Positions 34,496 to 43,187 are shown, numbered from the stretch's first letter. The stretch is DNA of 64,000 bases from an uncultured Clostridia bacterium (GCA_947629785.1 CANRFB010000001.1:62001-126000), one strand, 5' to 3'. Notes: a model not told the origin generated them from the letters alone. A program made the numbers and translations.

Positions 34496-36727
34496 TCATT
34501 TCGCATATTGATCTTCGGGATACTGTTCCGAATATTCCGTGCGGTGCGTCATAAGACGTTTGGCGGCATCGTAATATTCGGGCGGAATGGTATAGCGCTT
34601 TCCCTGTACCTCTATAACATATCCGTTTTCAGCAACAATATTCCTCGGCTGAGCGTGCCTTATTATGTCAAAATAATCACGGTCCATGATCGTATCAAGA
34701 TAAATATTCTTTTCATCGCTATAAACAAGATATAAATTCCTTGAATACTGGGGATAAATTTCACCGCTGCCTGTTGCCCCGATAAGATCACGCCATTCAT
34801 CGGCGGAACATATCATAGGCGATCTGATATAACCCGAAGCGAAAGTTTTCATTATCTCTCCGTCCGAAAGATCCTCAAGGCGCACCGCTTTAAGGTCGTA
34901 AGCCGCAAGAGCGCTGAGAGTATTTTCAAAGGACGCAGGGAAATTTATCCGCGTATATCCCATAGTAAGAATGTAAATTTCGGTAAGTTCCGAATGATAA
35001 TAATTATCTTCGTTTATAGCCATAATATCCTTGATATATGCGTCACGGACATTTTCAAAGAAGTCATGATTGTACAGATAATATGAAGACGCGCTTTGTT
35101 CGGGAACAGAAATATTTTGGAGAGAAAGCGTTATCTTTGCTCTATCGTCATCATAATTGCGATCCGCATTTTTATTATCTGTGTCAAGATATGCCCGTAT
35201 GTCGTCCTTGACAGTACCGAACATCTCCTTGGCTTCTTCCGCAGCCTGAGCTTTGAACTCGTCCGAAAGGTCTATGCAGGATAATTCCGCATATGCCGAC
35301 GGCATTACATCACTGTAATATCTTCTGATGTGGAGACCGTTTTTCAGCTTGTAATCAATTCTCAAGGCGTATGAAATACTTGCCGCATTTTCATTTTCCT
35401 CTTTGTGTTCTCCAAGAACAATATTATGCGCGTTTATTACCGCTTCGATGTTCTGCTGTTCGGAAAGAGTTACCGTTTCAAGGAAATTAAAATCGCTGAA
35501 AAATCCGTTATAATCAATTGTCACCGAATCAACGCTTTTTTCCGAGGGAACTTTATATACCGCTCCGAAACCTTCCGTTTTGTTTGCGGCAAATACAAGA
35601 GCAAATGAAAACGCCACCGTAGCAATATATTTTATTCCGCTGAGCCAGAATTTTCTGAAACCGCGGTTTGCCACAACTTCAAATATCATGTAAATTACTG
35701 CCGTTACGATTATTGTCGGAATGAGCGATATTCCGCCGTCATCAAGCAGAACAAATACGCAGAATATGATCCCCGTTATCATAATATAATATACAAGCTT
35801 GAAAACAAAAGGCTTTGAGACCTGTTCCGCACGGCGTCTGCGGTAGAGGAAAAACGCCAGCGCGCCGAATGCAATTGTCACAAGCAGGAAAATTACCGCC
35901 CATACCCATGTTTTTATATAACCGGTCTGAATAATATTTCCACCGTCGTCCATTTCCAATACAGCTCTGTATATTCCGCCCACGGGACATACGCAGGATA
36001 TGACATTCACCATAGGAATGTCTGCAGCAAGTCCGAACTGTGAAGCATACAAAGAATAAAATGCCGCAAGTATCGTAAGTGGAATTACTCCGTTTATTAT
36101 GAGAGAATATGCTATACACTCGAATTTACTTCCGCAGCAGACGGTAACAAGCACTGTCAGAGTGTAAAGCATTACCATTGTCAGGATACCGCATAAAAGC
36201 AGTCTGAAATAATACGGCACGTCTTCGTGGAAATAATCACATACATAGGTAATTATTGTTGGTGTGGGGTAATGCGCATAAATATATTCAAAGGTTTTTC
36301 CGTCCATGAATACAAGTCCGCAGCACATAAGAATGATGCCTATTACCTGTGCCGCAAGGAACGGCGCAATATAGGTGAAAAGTCCCGTTAGATAGTTTGA
36401 AATAAATCTCTGATCGGACGTCATTGGCAGGGATAATTTCATATCCACCACCGAACGGCTGTAAAGGCATTTGAAACTTTCCACCGCCGTGAAGATCCCC
36501 AGAAATCCTGCTGCCGCTGTGGTGAATATCGCAATTACTCCATAGGGTTCTACATTGTCGATCTGGTGTCCCGTACAAATTGAGATCATTGCCGATATTA
36601 AAACTGCGGGGATCGCAAGCATATGCAGTATAAGAATTATTATCCCGAGTTTTTTCTGAGACCGTATCCCGCATTTCCAGTTATGAAAAGCGGGGAAATA
36701 TTTTTTATCTGATGCCGTTGTAGTCAT
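34496..36727 (-). CDS. Large ABC-2 type permease (YtrC/D-like)
   Basis: I use the ATG at 36727 (GGAGGG eight bases upstream), inside the end of the ATPase gene; 743 residues. About 10-12 transmembrane helices fill residues 1-395, including FTTAAAGFLGIFTAVESFKCLYSRSVVDMKLSLPMTSDQRF, which looks like the coupling region. The remaining 350 residues are an extracellular domain of unknown fold. It is the membrane part of the ABC transporter with the adjacent ATPase. Cargo unknown; YtrABCDEF-type systems respond to cell-wall antibiotics. Confidence 0.82.
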   Translation of the reverse strand: MTTTASDKKYFPAFHNWKCGIRSQKKLGIIILILHMLAIPAVLISAMISICTGHQIDNVEPYGVIAIFTTAAAGFLGIFTAVESFKCLYSRSVVDMKLSLPMTSDQRFISNYLTGLFTYIAPFLAAQVIGIILMCCGLVFMDGKTFEYIYAHYPTPTIITYVCDYFHEDVPYYFRLLLCGILTMVMLYTLTVLVTVCCGSKFECIAYSLIINGVIPLTILAAFYSLYASQFGLAADIPMVNVISCVCPVGGIYRAVLEMDDGGNIIQTGYIKTWVWAVIFLLVTIAFGALAFFLYRRRRAEQVSKPFVFKLVYYIMITGIIFCVFVLLDDGGISLIPTIIVTAVIYMIFEVVANRGFRKFWLSGIKYIATVAFSFALVFAANKTEGFGAVYKVPSEKSVDSVTIDYNGFFSDFNFLETVTLSEQQNIEAVINAHNIVLGEHKEENENAASISYALRIDYKLKNGLHIRRYYSDVMPSAYAELSCIDLSDEFKAQAAEEAKEMFGTVKDDIRAYLDTDNKNADRNYDDDRAKITLSLQNISVPEQSASSYYLYNHDFFENVRDAYIKDIMAINEDNYYHSELTEIYILTMGYTRINFPASFENTLSALAAYDLKAVRLEDLSDGEIMKTFASGYIRSPMICSADEWRDLIGATGSGEIYPQYSRNLYLVYSDEKNIYLDTIMDRDYFDIIRHAQPRNIVAENGYVIEVQGKRYTIPPEYYDAAKRLMTHRTEYSEQYPEDQYAK

Positions 36728-37601
36728 AACCCATACCCTCCATTTCATAGATAAATACTTCCTCAAGTGTAAGAGGTATCATATCAAGGACTTTCGGCTT
36801 TTTCTTTTCAAGTTCGGCGCGTATCTCCGATTCTTCGCCCTTGATGATAATGTAAACAATGCTCTGATTTCTTTCAAAGTGGAGAACATTCAGCCCCTCG
36901 AAGTCCTTTTCGGTAACTTCTTCCTCAAACGCCGCCTGAACTTTCTGTATGCTTCCCTTAACGCTGTCAAGATCGCGGTTAAATAACAGTTTTCCCTGAT
37001 GGAGAAGCGCCGCCGTGTCGCATACTTCGTTGATCTCTTTCAGGTTGTGGCTGGAAATTATAGTTGTCAGTTTCCTGTCAAGCATGGCGTCAACAAGCAT
37101 ACGCTTTACTATAATTCTCATAGTAGGGTCAAGTCCGTCAAAAGCTTCATCAAGAAGCAGATAATCTGTACAGCAGGCAAGTCCCGTAATTACTATTGCC
37201 TGACGTTTCATGCCCTTTGAAAACTTGTCAAGGCGTTTGTTTTCGGGAAGTTTTATAACGCCGTTCAGCTTGTCGAAAGTCTCATCGGAAAATTTCGGGT
37301 AAAATCCCCTGTAATATTTCCGCATATCGGTAAGTGTCATATTCCCGAACTGGACCGTTTCATCATTTATGAAAAACACCCTGCTTTTTTCCTCCACATT
37401 GTCGTAAACGGGTTTTCCGTCAATAAGCACTTCCCCCTCCGTCTGCTTGTAAACTCCCGACAGCAAACGCAGGATAGTTGATTTGCCCGCGCCGTTTGAG
37501 CCAAGAAGCCCGAACGCCGTTCCCTCTGGGATCGTCAGGTCAACACCGTCCAGCGCATTAAAATCGTCAAAACACATTCTGACATTTTTAAGTTCTATCA
37601 T
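36705..37601 (-). CDS. ABC transporter ATP-binding protein (YtrB-like)
   Basis: With the ATG at 37601 (AAAGGTGG upstream) it has 298 residues. Walker A is GSNGAGKST, the signature is KFSKGMKRQ, and Walker B is YLLLDEAFDGLD. It overlaps the permease start by 23 bases. The C-terminal 80 residues are the extra domain typical of YtrB/EcsA-like ATPases. Confidence 0.9.
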   Translation of the reverse strand: MIELKNVRMCFDDFNALDGVDLTIPEGTAFGLLGSNGAGKSTILRLLSGVYKQTEGEVLIDGKPVYDNVEEKSRVFFINDETVQFGNMTLTDMRKYYRGFYPKFSDETFDKLNGVIKLPENKRLDKFSKGMKRQAIVITGLACCTDYLLLDEAFDGLDPTMRIIVKRMLVDAMLDRKLTTIISSHNLKEINEVCDTAALLHQGKLLFNRDLDSVKGSIQKVQAAFEEEVTEKDFEGLNVLHFERNQSIVYIIIKGEESEIRAELEKKKPKVLDMIPLTLEEVFIYEMEGMGYDYNGIR

Positions 37602-37619
37602 TAAATTTACCACCTTTCT

Positions 37620-38321
37620 TTAATTTTCAAGGTATTCTTCAAGGCAGACGCCGGAAGAATAAATTTTTTCCGCGTGCTCCTTTCCCACATAGCGGTAATG
37701 CCACGGTTCATAGTCAAAGCCCGTAATTTTCACCTTGTCGGCAGGATAACGGAGAATGAAACCGTATTTATAAGCGTTTTCTGCAAGCCATGTATAAACT
37801 TCCTCGTTGTCCGACTTTGCCTTGTCTGCGTTGATGTCAACCGCAAGTCCCAACTGGTGTTCGCTTGTTCCCACGGCGGCGACCTGTTCGGCGGCAAGTT
37901 TCTTTGCAAATTTTTCGCCGAAACCGTCATGCTCGTAGGCTTCTACTTTATCGTTCATGGCTTTCTGCTGAGTTTCGGCAGTCCTGTAGCCTTCTCCCAC
38001 AACGGGGTAAATTCCCTGTTCCCGCATATCGTCAAACATTTCCTGAAGATCGGGATAAATTCTTGAATCCACACTCTGACCGTTGGAAAGTTCCGTAAGT
38101 TCGGGTTCGTAATCCTCGGGAATGGGGTTATCTGCGTTTACAAGGATAATTTCCCAGTTTTCCTCGGAAATTTTATAGTCCGCGGTAATTTTCTTCTCCG
38201 CTTCGATAAGTTCGGGCGTGCAGAACTGCTTTATAACAACTATTTCGGCAATGAGAAATAACGCAAGAGCGGCAAGGTACAGCATTGAAACACGGTTTTT
38301 CTTTTTACGAGGTCTGCTCAT
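37620..38321 (-). CDS. vanY: D-Ala-D-Ala carboxypeptidase VanY (M15B)
   Basis: The 233-residue protein has an N-terminal membrane anchor (about 11-30) and an M15B domain (about 75-230). Zinc-site motifs are S-E-H-Q-L-G-L-A-V-D-I and EPWHYRYVG, with GYRTAETQQKAM before them. It trims peptidoglycan D-Ala and is normally linked to glycopeptide resistance or wall turnover. The start overlaps the GntR-regulator gene by 17 bases, so it belongs to the regulator-ABC operon, suggesting a wall-stress response. Confidence 0.9.
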   Translation of the reverse strand: MSRPRKKKNRVSMLYLAALALFLIAEIVVIKQFCTPELIEAEKKITADYKISEENWEIILVNADNPIPEDYEPELTELSNGQSVDSRIYPDLQEMFDDMREQGIYPVVGEGYRTAETQQKAMNDKVEAYEHDGFGEKFAKKLAAEQVAAVGTSEHQLGLAVDINADKAKSDNEEVYTWLAENAYKYGFILRYPADKVKITGFDYEPWHYRYVGKEHAEKIYSSGVCLEEYLEN

Positions 38322-38685
38322 GGTTTTCCCCCGCTTTTACGCCGCCGTCAAGACGTTCTATAAGTTCCCGACGGGTCAGCCCCGCTTTCAGAGCCTCGGC
38401 GGCGGCGTTATCAAAATCCGCAAGTGCTTTTTCCTTTACGCTGTCGGCATTGATTTCCGAAACAAAACTTCCCCGTCCCGCCAGCGAATAAATTACCTTA
38501 TCCCGCTCTAAAAGCTGAAACGCCTTTGAAACAGTATTGGGATTAACGCCGAGAGACTTGGCAAGTTCGCGGACGCTTGGGAGTTTATCCCCCGCTTTCA
38601 GTTCGTCTTTCAGGATAAGTTCCACGACTTTTTTATAAAGCTGTTCATAAATGGGAGTCCTGCTTTGCAGATCAATAGTATACAT
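38305..38685 (-). CDS. ytrA: GntR-family regulator (YtrA subfamily)
   Basis: This 126-residue protein has a winged HTH (IYEQLYKKVVELILKDELKAGDKLPSVRELAKSLGVNPNTVSKAFQLLERDKVIYSLAGRGSFV) and a short C-terminal helical dimerisation part, the YtrA layout. It is first in the operon with vanY and the ABC genes. YtrA-type regulators repress their own operon until the wall is attacked. Confidence 0.9.
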   Translation of the reverse strand: MYTIDLQSRTPIYEQLYKKVVELILKDELKAGDKLPSVRELAKSLGVNPNTVSKAFQLLERDKVIYSLAGRGSFVSEINADSVKEKALADFDNAAAEALKAGLTRRELIERLDGGVKAGENHEQTS

Positions 38686-38787
38686 TCTATCACCCTTTCA
38701 TGGTTTATTGTACAGTAAAAATTCCCCTCACGCAAGCAATTTTAGTTTGCAATTTTCTGCAACCGCCGGTTTACCGTATTTGTACCA

Positions 38788-38839
38788 ACTGTACTAATTA
38801 GCATAATACAGTTATAACACTATTTTGGAAGATTGTCAA
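38788..38839 (-). promoter_or_regulatory. Promoter and operator of the ytrA-vanY-ABC operon
   Basis: On the minus strand TTGACA (38834-38839) and TATAAC (38811-38816) are 17 bp apart. Overlapping the -10 is ACTGTA-N13-TACAGT (38788-38812), containing TGTATTATGCTAATTAGTAC, close to the operator before the natAB-like operon. The rest of the 487-bp gap between 38685 and 39173 is AT-rich and holds the hydrogenase promoter. Confidence 0.65.
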
Positions 38840-38993
38840 GGGGTTTTTGAAAATTGTAACCATTTTGTAATAATTCTCCAAAGTCTCCCGAAAACAGGAT
38901 TCTATTTTAAAACGCTTTAAAGCTCGAATTTGAAAATATTTTGACGAAAACGAAATATTTCTATGTACCATATTTAAAATTTATACAAAACCA

Positions 38994-39022
38994 TTGACAG
39001 AAACTCAAAAAATATGTATAAT
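38994..39022 (+). promoter_or_regulatory. Promoter of the hydrogenase-MCP gene
   Basis: TTGACA (38994-38999) and TATAAT (39017-39022) have a 17-bp spacer and precede a leader of about 145 bases. Confidence 0.75.
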
Positions 39023-39123
39023 TATAACAACACTATTCTGGGCTAATTATACCCGATTAGTATAGTATATTCAATATGTACAAATTTTACCGTGACACAA
39101 TAGCTGTGTACATAAATCTCTTT

Positions 39124-39168
39124 ATGAAAGGGGCTAAGGTCTTATACATACCAGATATAAGACCGTAA
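39124..39168 (+). promoter_or_regulatory. Leader hairpin and possible 14-codon leader peptide
   Basis: GGTCTTATA (39138-39146) and TATAAGACC (39156-39164) form a perfect 9-bp stem with a 9-base loop. It lies between the only Shine-Dalgarno candidate (AAAGGGG, 39127-39133) and the ATG at 39173. A short frame, MKGAKVLYIPDIRP, runs from 39124 to a stop at 39166-39168 through the same stem, but has no good ribosome site of its own. Confidence 0.5.
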
Positions 39169-39172
39169 TGTT

Positions 39173-41065
39173 ATGTTTGTAACTATTGATGAAGAAAAAT
39201 GTATCGGCTGTAACGCCTGTATCAGGGTCTGTCCCGTGCATGACGCCAATACCGCCAAGCTTGCCGCAGACGGTCAGCATTCCATTATTACCGTTGATAA
39301 GGATAAATGTATATCCTGCGGCGCGTGCGTAAAGGAATGTAAACACGAAGCGCGTTCTTATGTTGACGATACCGAAGCGTTTTTTGAGGATCTCAGGAAC
39401 GGCAAGAACATTACCGTTATGGTCGCTCCCGCATTCAGACTCACCGAACCGGAAGCGGACGCCATGCTTGCGCATCTGCGCAAATTAGGCGTAAAACTTA
39501 TCCATGACGTTTCCTTCGGCGCGGATATCTGTACATATATGCACATAAAAGCCGTAAAAGAGGGTAGATGCGGAAAGATCATGTCCCAGCCCTGCCCTGC
39601 ACTGGTGGAATATGTTCTTAAACACAGGCACAACCTGATACAATACCTTTCCCCTGTGCATTCGCCTTTTGGCTGCGGCGCGGTATATCTCAGAAAATAC
39701 GAGGGCGTTACAGGTCCCATAGCTTTCGTTTCACCTTGTATCGCAAAGAAGTTTGAACTTGAAGAAACAGGTCTTGCACAGTATAATGTCACTTTCAAAC
39801 GCCTTGCGGAATATATGCGCAAGAATTTCAATTACGACAGATCCGCGAAGTTTACCTTTGATAACACCACCGCTTTCTGCGGCAAAATTTACCCCAGACC
39901 CGGCGGACTTAAAGACTGCCTCCAGCACGCCGTTCCCGGGCTGGACGTAAGAAACTGCGAGGGCGTTTCCCACGTTTATCCGGAACTTGACAATTACGGT
40001 GAGGCAAGCGAAGCCGACAGACCTGCTGTTTTCGATATTCTCAGCTGCCCTAACGGCTGTATCTCGGGACCGGGTACAAATTTTGACGAAAAGAAGCTTT
40101 TCTCCTACATGAGCAAAGCCAACACCGTGGGAAATGACGCATTCTCCCAGCGTGAGAAGCACAGTTTAAGATACAGTCTTTCCTCGGATAAGCAGTTCAA
40201 ATGGTTTGAAAAGCATCTCCGCTTTGAGGATTTCGTAAGAACATACGAACCCAAGGATCCGCACAGCAAATCCGTTACCGAATCCGACATCAAGAACGCT
40301 TATAATACGCTTATGAAAGAAACATACGTTGAACAGCATTTCGACTGCCACGCCTGCGGTTACGATTCATGCAGAAGTATGGCAATGGCTATCGCCCGCG
40401 GGGTAAATATTCCCGAAAACTGCCACCAGTATGTTGTTAAACAGGCAGAAGCAGACCGTCAGAAAGCCCTTGACGCGCAGGCTTCCATCGAAAACCAGAC
40501 AGAGCGTATCATGGACGCTGTAAGCAATATCACATCGGATATTGAAAAGATCTGCGCCGATACGGACTCTATCGGAACGACCTGCGAACATAACAACACC
40601 GAAATGGTTTCCGTTCAGGAAATGCTTGATCAGCTCAACAACAAGTGTGCCGATATCAACAACGCTGTTTCGGGTATTGTTGAAGTCAACGCAAGATACA
40701 GAGAAATGTCAGACGCTATTTCCAGCATTACGGATCAGACCCATATCCTCTCCATCAACGCTTCCGTTGAAGCCGCAAGAGCGGGAGAATCGGGAAAATC
40801 CTTTGCAGTTGTTGCACAGGAAATACGTTCTCTTGCTTCAAGCACAAAGGACACCACCGCTGCTGTTGAGGAAAACGACAAGTTCGTAAGCCGTGAAACA
40901 GACCGCGTTCTCAGCACGGCTAAGGAGATCGAGGAACTTGTTACGCAGCTTGAAGCCACTATGGGCAAGGTAAGCGCAAATGTTGCAAGTACTTCCGAAA
41001 CAGGCGGATACATAAAAGGTATGGCTGAAAATATCCGCAACACCGCAAGTATTCTTAATTCCTGA
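39173..41065 (+). CDS. Soluble [FeFe]-hydrogenase-like sensor fused to a chemoreceptor signalling domain
   Basis: The 630-residue protein begins with a 2[4Fe-4S] ferredoxin domain (C10/C13/C16/C20 and C46/C49/C52/C56). An H-cluster domain follows (about 80-370): motif 1 is SQPC141PA (usual TSCCPA), motif 2 is SPC189IAKKFE and motif 3 is SC292PNGC296ISG. Next is a 4Fe-4S domain of CxxCxxxxC type (C392/C395/C400/C417), then a helical MCP signalling domain (about 430-625) with the hairpin ARAGESGKSFAVVAQEIRSLA. No transmembrane helix is seen. The H-cluster ligands are kept, but the Cys usually used for proton transfer is replaced, as in sensory hydrogenases. It probably senses H2 or redox state and signals to CheA. 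Confidence 0.88.
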   Translation: MFVTIDEEKCIGCNACIRVCPVHDANTAKLAADGQHSIITVDKDKCISCGACVKECKHEARSYVDDTEAFFEDLRNGKNITVMVAPAFRLTEPEADAMLAHLRKLGVKLIHDVSFGADICTYMHIKAVKEGRCGKIMSQPCPALVEYVLKHRHNLIQYLSPVHSPFGCGAVYLRKYEGVTGPIAFVSPCIAKKFELEETGLAQYNVTFKRLAEYMRKNFNYDRSAKFTFDNTTAFCGKIYPRPGGLKDCLQHAVPGLDVRNCEGVSHVYPELDNYGEASEADRPAVFDILSCPNGCISGPGTNFDEKKLFSYMSKANTVGNDAFSQREKHSLRYSLSSDKQFKWFEKHLRFEDFVRTYEPKDPHSKSVTESDIKNAYNTLMKETYVEQHFDCHACGYDSCRSMAMAIARGVNIPENCHQYVVKQAEADRQKALDAQASIENQTERIMDAVSNITSDIEKICADTDSIGTTCEHNNTEMVSVQEMLDQLNNKCADINNAVSGIVEVNARYREMSDAISSITDQTHILSINASVEAARAGESGKSFAVVAQEIRSLASSTKDTTAAVEENDKFVSRETDRVLSTAKEIEELVTQLEATMGKVSANVASTSETGGYIKGMAENIRNTASILNS

Positions 41066-41082
41066 TAACATACACAAAATAT

Positions 41083-41119
41083 AAAAGGCTGTGCAGCGCG
41101 GAACTGCACAGCCTTTTTG
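41083..41119. terminator. Terminator between hydrogenase-MCP and ACT genes
   Basis: AAAGGCTGTGCAG pairs perfectly with CTGCACAGCCTTT around a 7-base loop, with T runs in both directions. Confidence 0.92.
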
Positions 41120-41125
41120 TTTACA

Positions 41126-41557
41126 TTACATATCGTATACTTCGCTTGCTTTCAGAAGCGTGAAATTGTTTTCCGCAAGAGCTTCTATTGCCCTGTCGTT
41201 GTTGTCGACTCTTAGAATCACATACGCCTGATTTTCCGATTTGGAAATAAAGGCATACATATATTCCACCGAAATATTTGCGGCGTAAAGACATTCCACA
41301 ACTCCCGCAAGACCGCCGGGCGCGTCGGTTATCCCGATAGCGATAACATTTGTAAGTGAAACCGTCCAGCCTGCTTTTTTCAGAGCCTCGCAGGTCTCGT
41401 CGGGTTTATTGACGATAAGGCGGAGAATTCCGAAATCCTTTGTATCCGCCACGGACAGCGCGCGTATGTCGATATTATTTTCCGCCAGAAGTTTTGTTAC
41501 GGCACTTAACCTGCCGGGCTTATTTTCCACGAATATTGAAATTTGCTTTATTAACAT
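41126..41557 (-). CDS. Tandem ACT-domain protein
   Basis: The 143-residue protein is two ACT domains (about 1-68 and 69-143), starting ISIFVENKPGRLSAVTKLLAENNIDIRALSVAD. ACT domains bind amino acids as regulatory ligands. Proteins of this type often sit beside paaK and iorAB, as here, so aromatic amino acids or aryl acids are the likely ligands. Between it and paaK lies repeat copy D, which may have separated it from the operon. GGAGG precedes the ATG. Confidence 0.88.
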   Translation of the reverse strand: MLIKQISIFVENKPGRLSAVTKLLAENNIDIRALSVADTKDFGILRLIVNKPDETCEALKKAGWTVSLTNVIAIGITDAPGGLAGVVECLYAANISVEYMYAFISKSENQAYVILRVDNNDRAIEALAENNFTLLKASEVYDM

Positions 41558-41596
41558 AGTTTTCCCTCCTGATTTATAAAATGCGCAAAACTCATC

Positions 41597-41808
41597 AGAG
41601 AGTTAAGAGTAGAGAGTTGAGAGCAGGCTGAGCCTGCACCCTTTCAGGTTATATTTTGTTTATATCAGTTTTGTACCTTCCGTGAGGCAAAGCTGATATT
41701 AAATATGTAAGTTTTATTTTACTTATTTAGAACTTAAATTAAATTTTGAAAAGAACACTAACATTTTATGTCAACAGCTCAACTCTTAACTCTCAACTCT
41801 CAACTCTT
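41597..41808. repeat. Dispersed repeat copy D (212 bp, inverted relative to copy A)
   Basis: The box at 41597-41650 has GAGAGTTAAGAGT, GAGAGTTGAGAG and the palindrome GCAGGCTGAGCCTGC (41623-41637), followed by CACCCTTTCAGG. The other end (41777-41808) reads CTCAACTCTTAACTCTCAAC and continues CTCTCAACTCT. An inner CCGTGAGGCAAAGC matches the inverse of copy A. Just outside, at 41811-41847, is a separate short repeat, ATTACGCATTACGAATTAC and onward. No coding potential. Confidence 0.75.
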
Positions 41809-41852
41809 TAAAATTACGCATTACGAATTACAAATTACGAATTATAAATGGT

Positions 41853-43160
41853 TTAGCCTTGCAATTTCCGTTTGTCTATTACGCGAACGGCTTTGCCTTC
41901 GCTTCTTGCTATGGTTTTGGGCGGAACGAGATGTACTTTCGGGCTTATGCCGAGCATTGTCTTGATAGCCGCCGCAAGTTCACGCTCTTTCTGCTGAATG
42001 TCCTTTACCATATCGGAGAATTTGTCATCGGACATTTCAACATTTATGTCAAGAGTATCGCTGTTGTTTACACGGTCAACTTCTATCTGATAGTTGGGCG
42101 CGTAACCCTGTTCGATAAGAACGGTCTCTATCTGCGACGGGAATACGTTTACGCCGCGGATAATAAGCATATCATCGCTTCGTCCCAGAGGCTTGCTCAT
42201 CTTTACAAGAGTACGTCCGCAGGAACATTTCTCCCTTGTGAGAACGCATATATCACGAGTCCTGTAACGAAGCAGCGGAAATGCTTCTTTCGTAATGCTT
42301 GTGAATACCAGTTCGCCCTTTGAACCCTCGGGAAGAACTTCTCCCGTGTCGGGATCGATTATTTCCGCAATAAAATGATCCTCGTTGATGTGCATACCTG
42401 TCTGCTCGCTGCATTCAAAGGAAACGCCCGGACCGCTTGTTTCGGTAAGTCCGTAAATGTCATAAGCCTTTATGCCGAGGGACTTTTCAATTTCGCGGCG
42501 CATTTCTTCTGTCCAAGGCTCAGCTCCGAAAATTCCCGCTTTCAGCTTGATGTCGTCGGTGGTGTAGCCCATTTCGTGGAGCGTTTCGCCGATGTATGCT
42601 GCGTAGGACGGCGTGCAGCAAAGGATCGTTGACTGCAAGTCGATCATGAACTGTATCTGCCTTTCGGTGTTTCCTGAGGACATTGGCAGAGTCAGACAGC
42701 CCACTTTGTGAGAACCGCCGTTCAGTCCGGGTCCTCCCGTGAAAAGTCCATAGCCGTAGCAGACCTGACAAACATCGTCTTTCGTTCCGCCTGCCGCGGT
42801 GATGGCACGGGCGCAGCAATCTTCCCAGAGATCGATGTCATGCTGTGTGTAGAACGCAACAACGCGCTTTCCCGTAGTTCCGCTGGTGGACTGGATCCTT
42901 ACACATTCCGAAAGGGGCTTTGCAAGAAGTCCGTAGGGATATGCTTCCCGCAGATCCGCTTTTGTGAGAAAAGGCAGCTTGTGCAGATCGGCGGTGGATC
43001 TGATGTCGTCGGGGGTAACTCCCTTTTCGTCCATCAGCTTCTTGTAGTAAGGCACATTAGCGTAAACGTGCTTTACCTGAGCAACGAGCCGTTCGTCCTG
43101 AAGCTTTTTCATATCCTCCCGGGACATACACTCGATCTCTTTGTTCCAGTATCTTTCCAT
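41853..43160 (-). CDS. paaK: Phenylacetate-CoA ligase (aryl-acid:CoA ligase)
   Basis: The 435-residue protein shows the PaaK layout: YWNKEIE at the N-terminus, the ATP motif TSGTTGKRVVAFY, the middle motif YGLTETSGPGVSFEC, and the C-terminal AMP-binding domain with GRSDDMLIIRGVNVFPSQIE. It makes aryl-acetyl-CoA from the free acid and ATP. With iorAB alongside, the expected substrates are phenylacetate, hydroxyphenylacetate or indoleacetate, and flow may run towards aryl-pyruvates (reductive carboxylation). GGAGG precedes the ATG. Confidence 0.93.
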   Translation of the reverse strand: MERYWNKEIECMSREDMKKLQDERLVAQVKHVYANVPYYKKLMDEKGVTPDDIRSTADLHKLPFLTKADLREAYPYGLLAKPLSECVRIQSTSGTTGKRVVAFYTQHDIDLWEDCCARAITAAGGTKDDVCQVCYGYGLFTGGPGLNGGSHKVGCLTLPMSSGNTERQIQFMIDLQSTILCCTPSYAAYIGETLHEMGYTTDDIKLKAGIFGAEPWTEEMRREIEKSLGIKAYDIYGLTETSGPGVSFECSEQTGMHINEDHFIAEIIDPDTGEVLPEGSKGELVFTSITKEAFPLLRYRTRDICVLTREKCSCGRTLVKMSKPLGRSDDMLIIRGVNVFPSQIETVLIEQGYAPNYQIEVDRVNNSDTLDINVEMSDDKFSDMVKDIQQKERELAAAIKTMLGISPKVHLVPPKTIARSEGKAVRVIDKRKLQG

Positions 43161-43187
43161 TGGCTTGATCCTCCGTTATATAAAATT

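Noticed and set aside
41811-41847. ATTACGCATTACGAATTACAA-type repeats considered as a CRISPR array
   Set aside because: Units are only about 8 bp, with no spacers; it is a short direct repeat beside repeat copy D.
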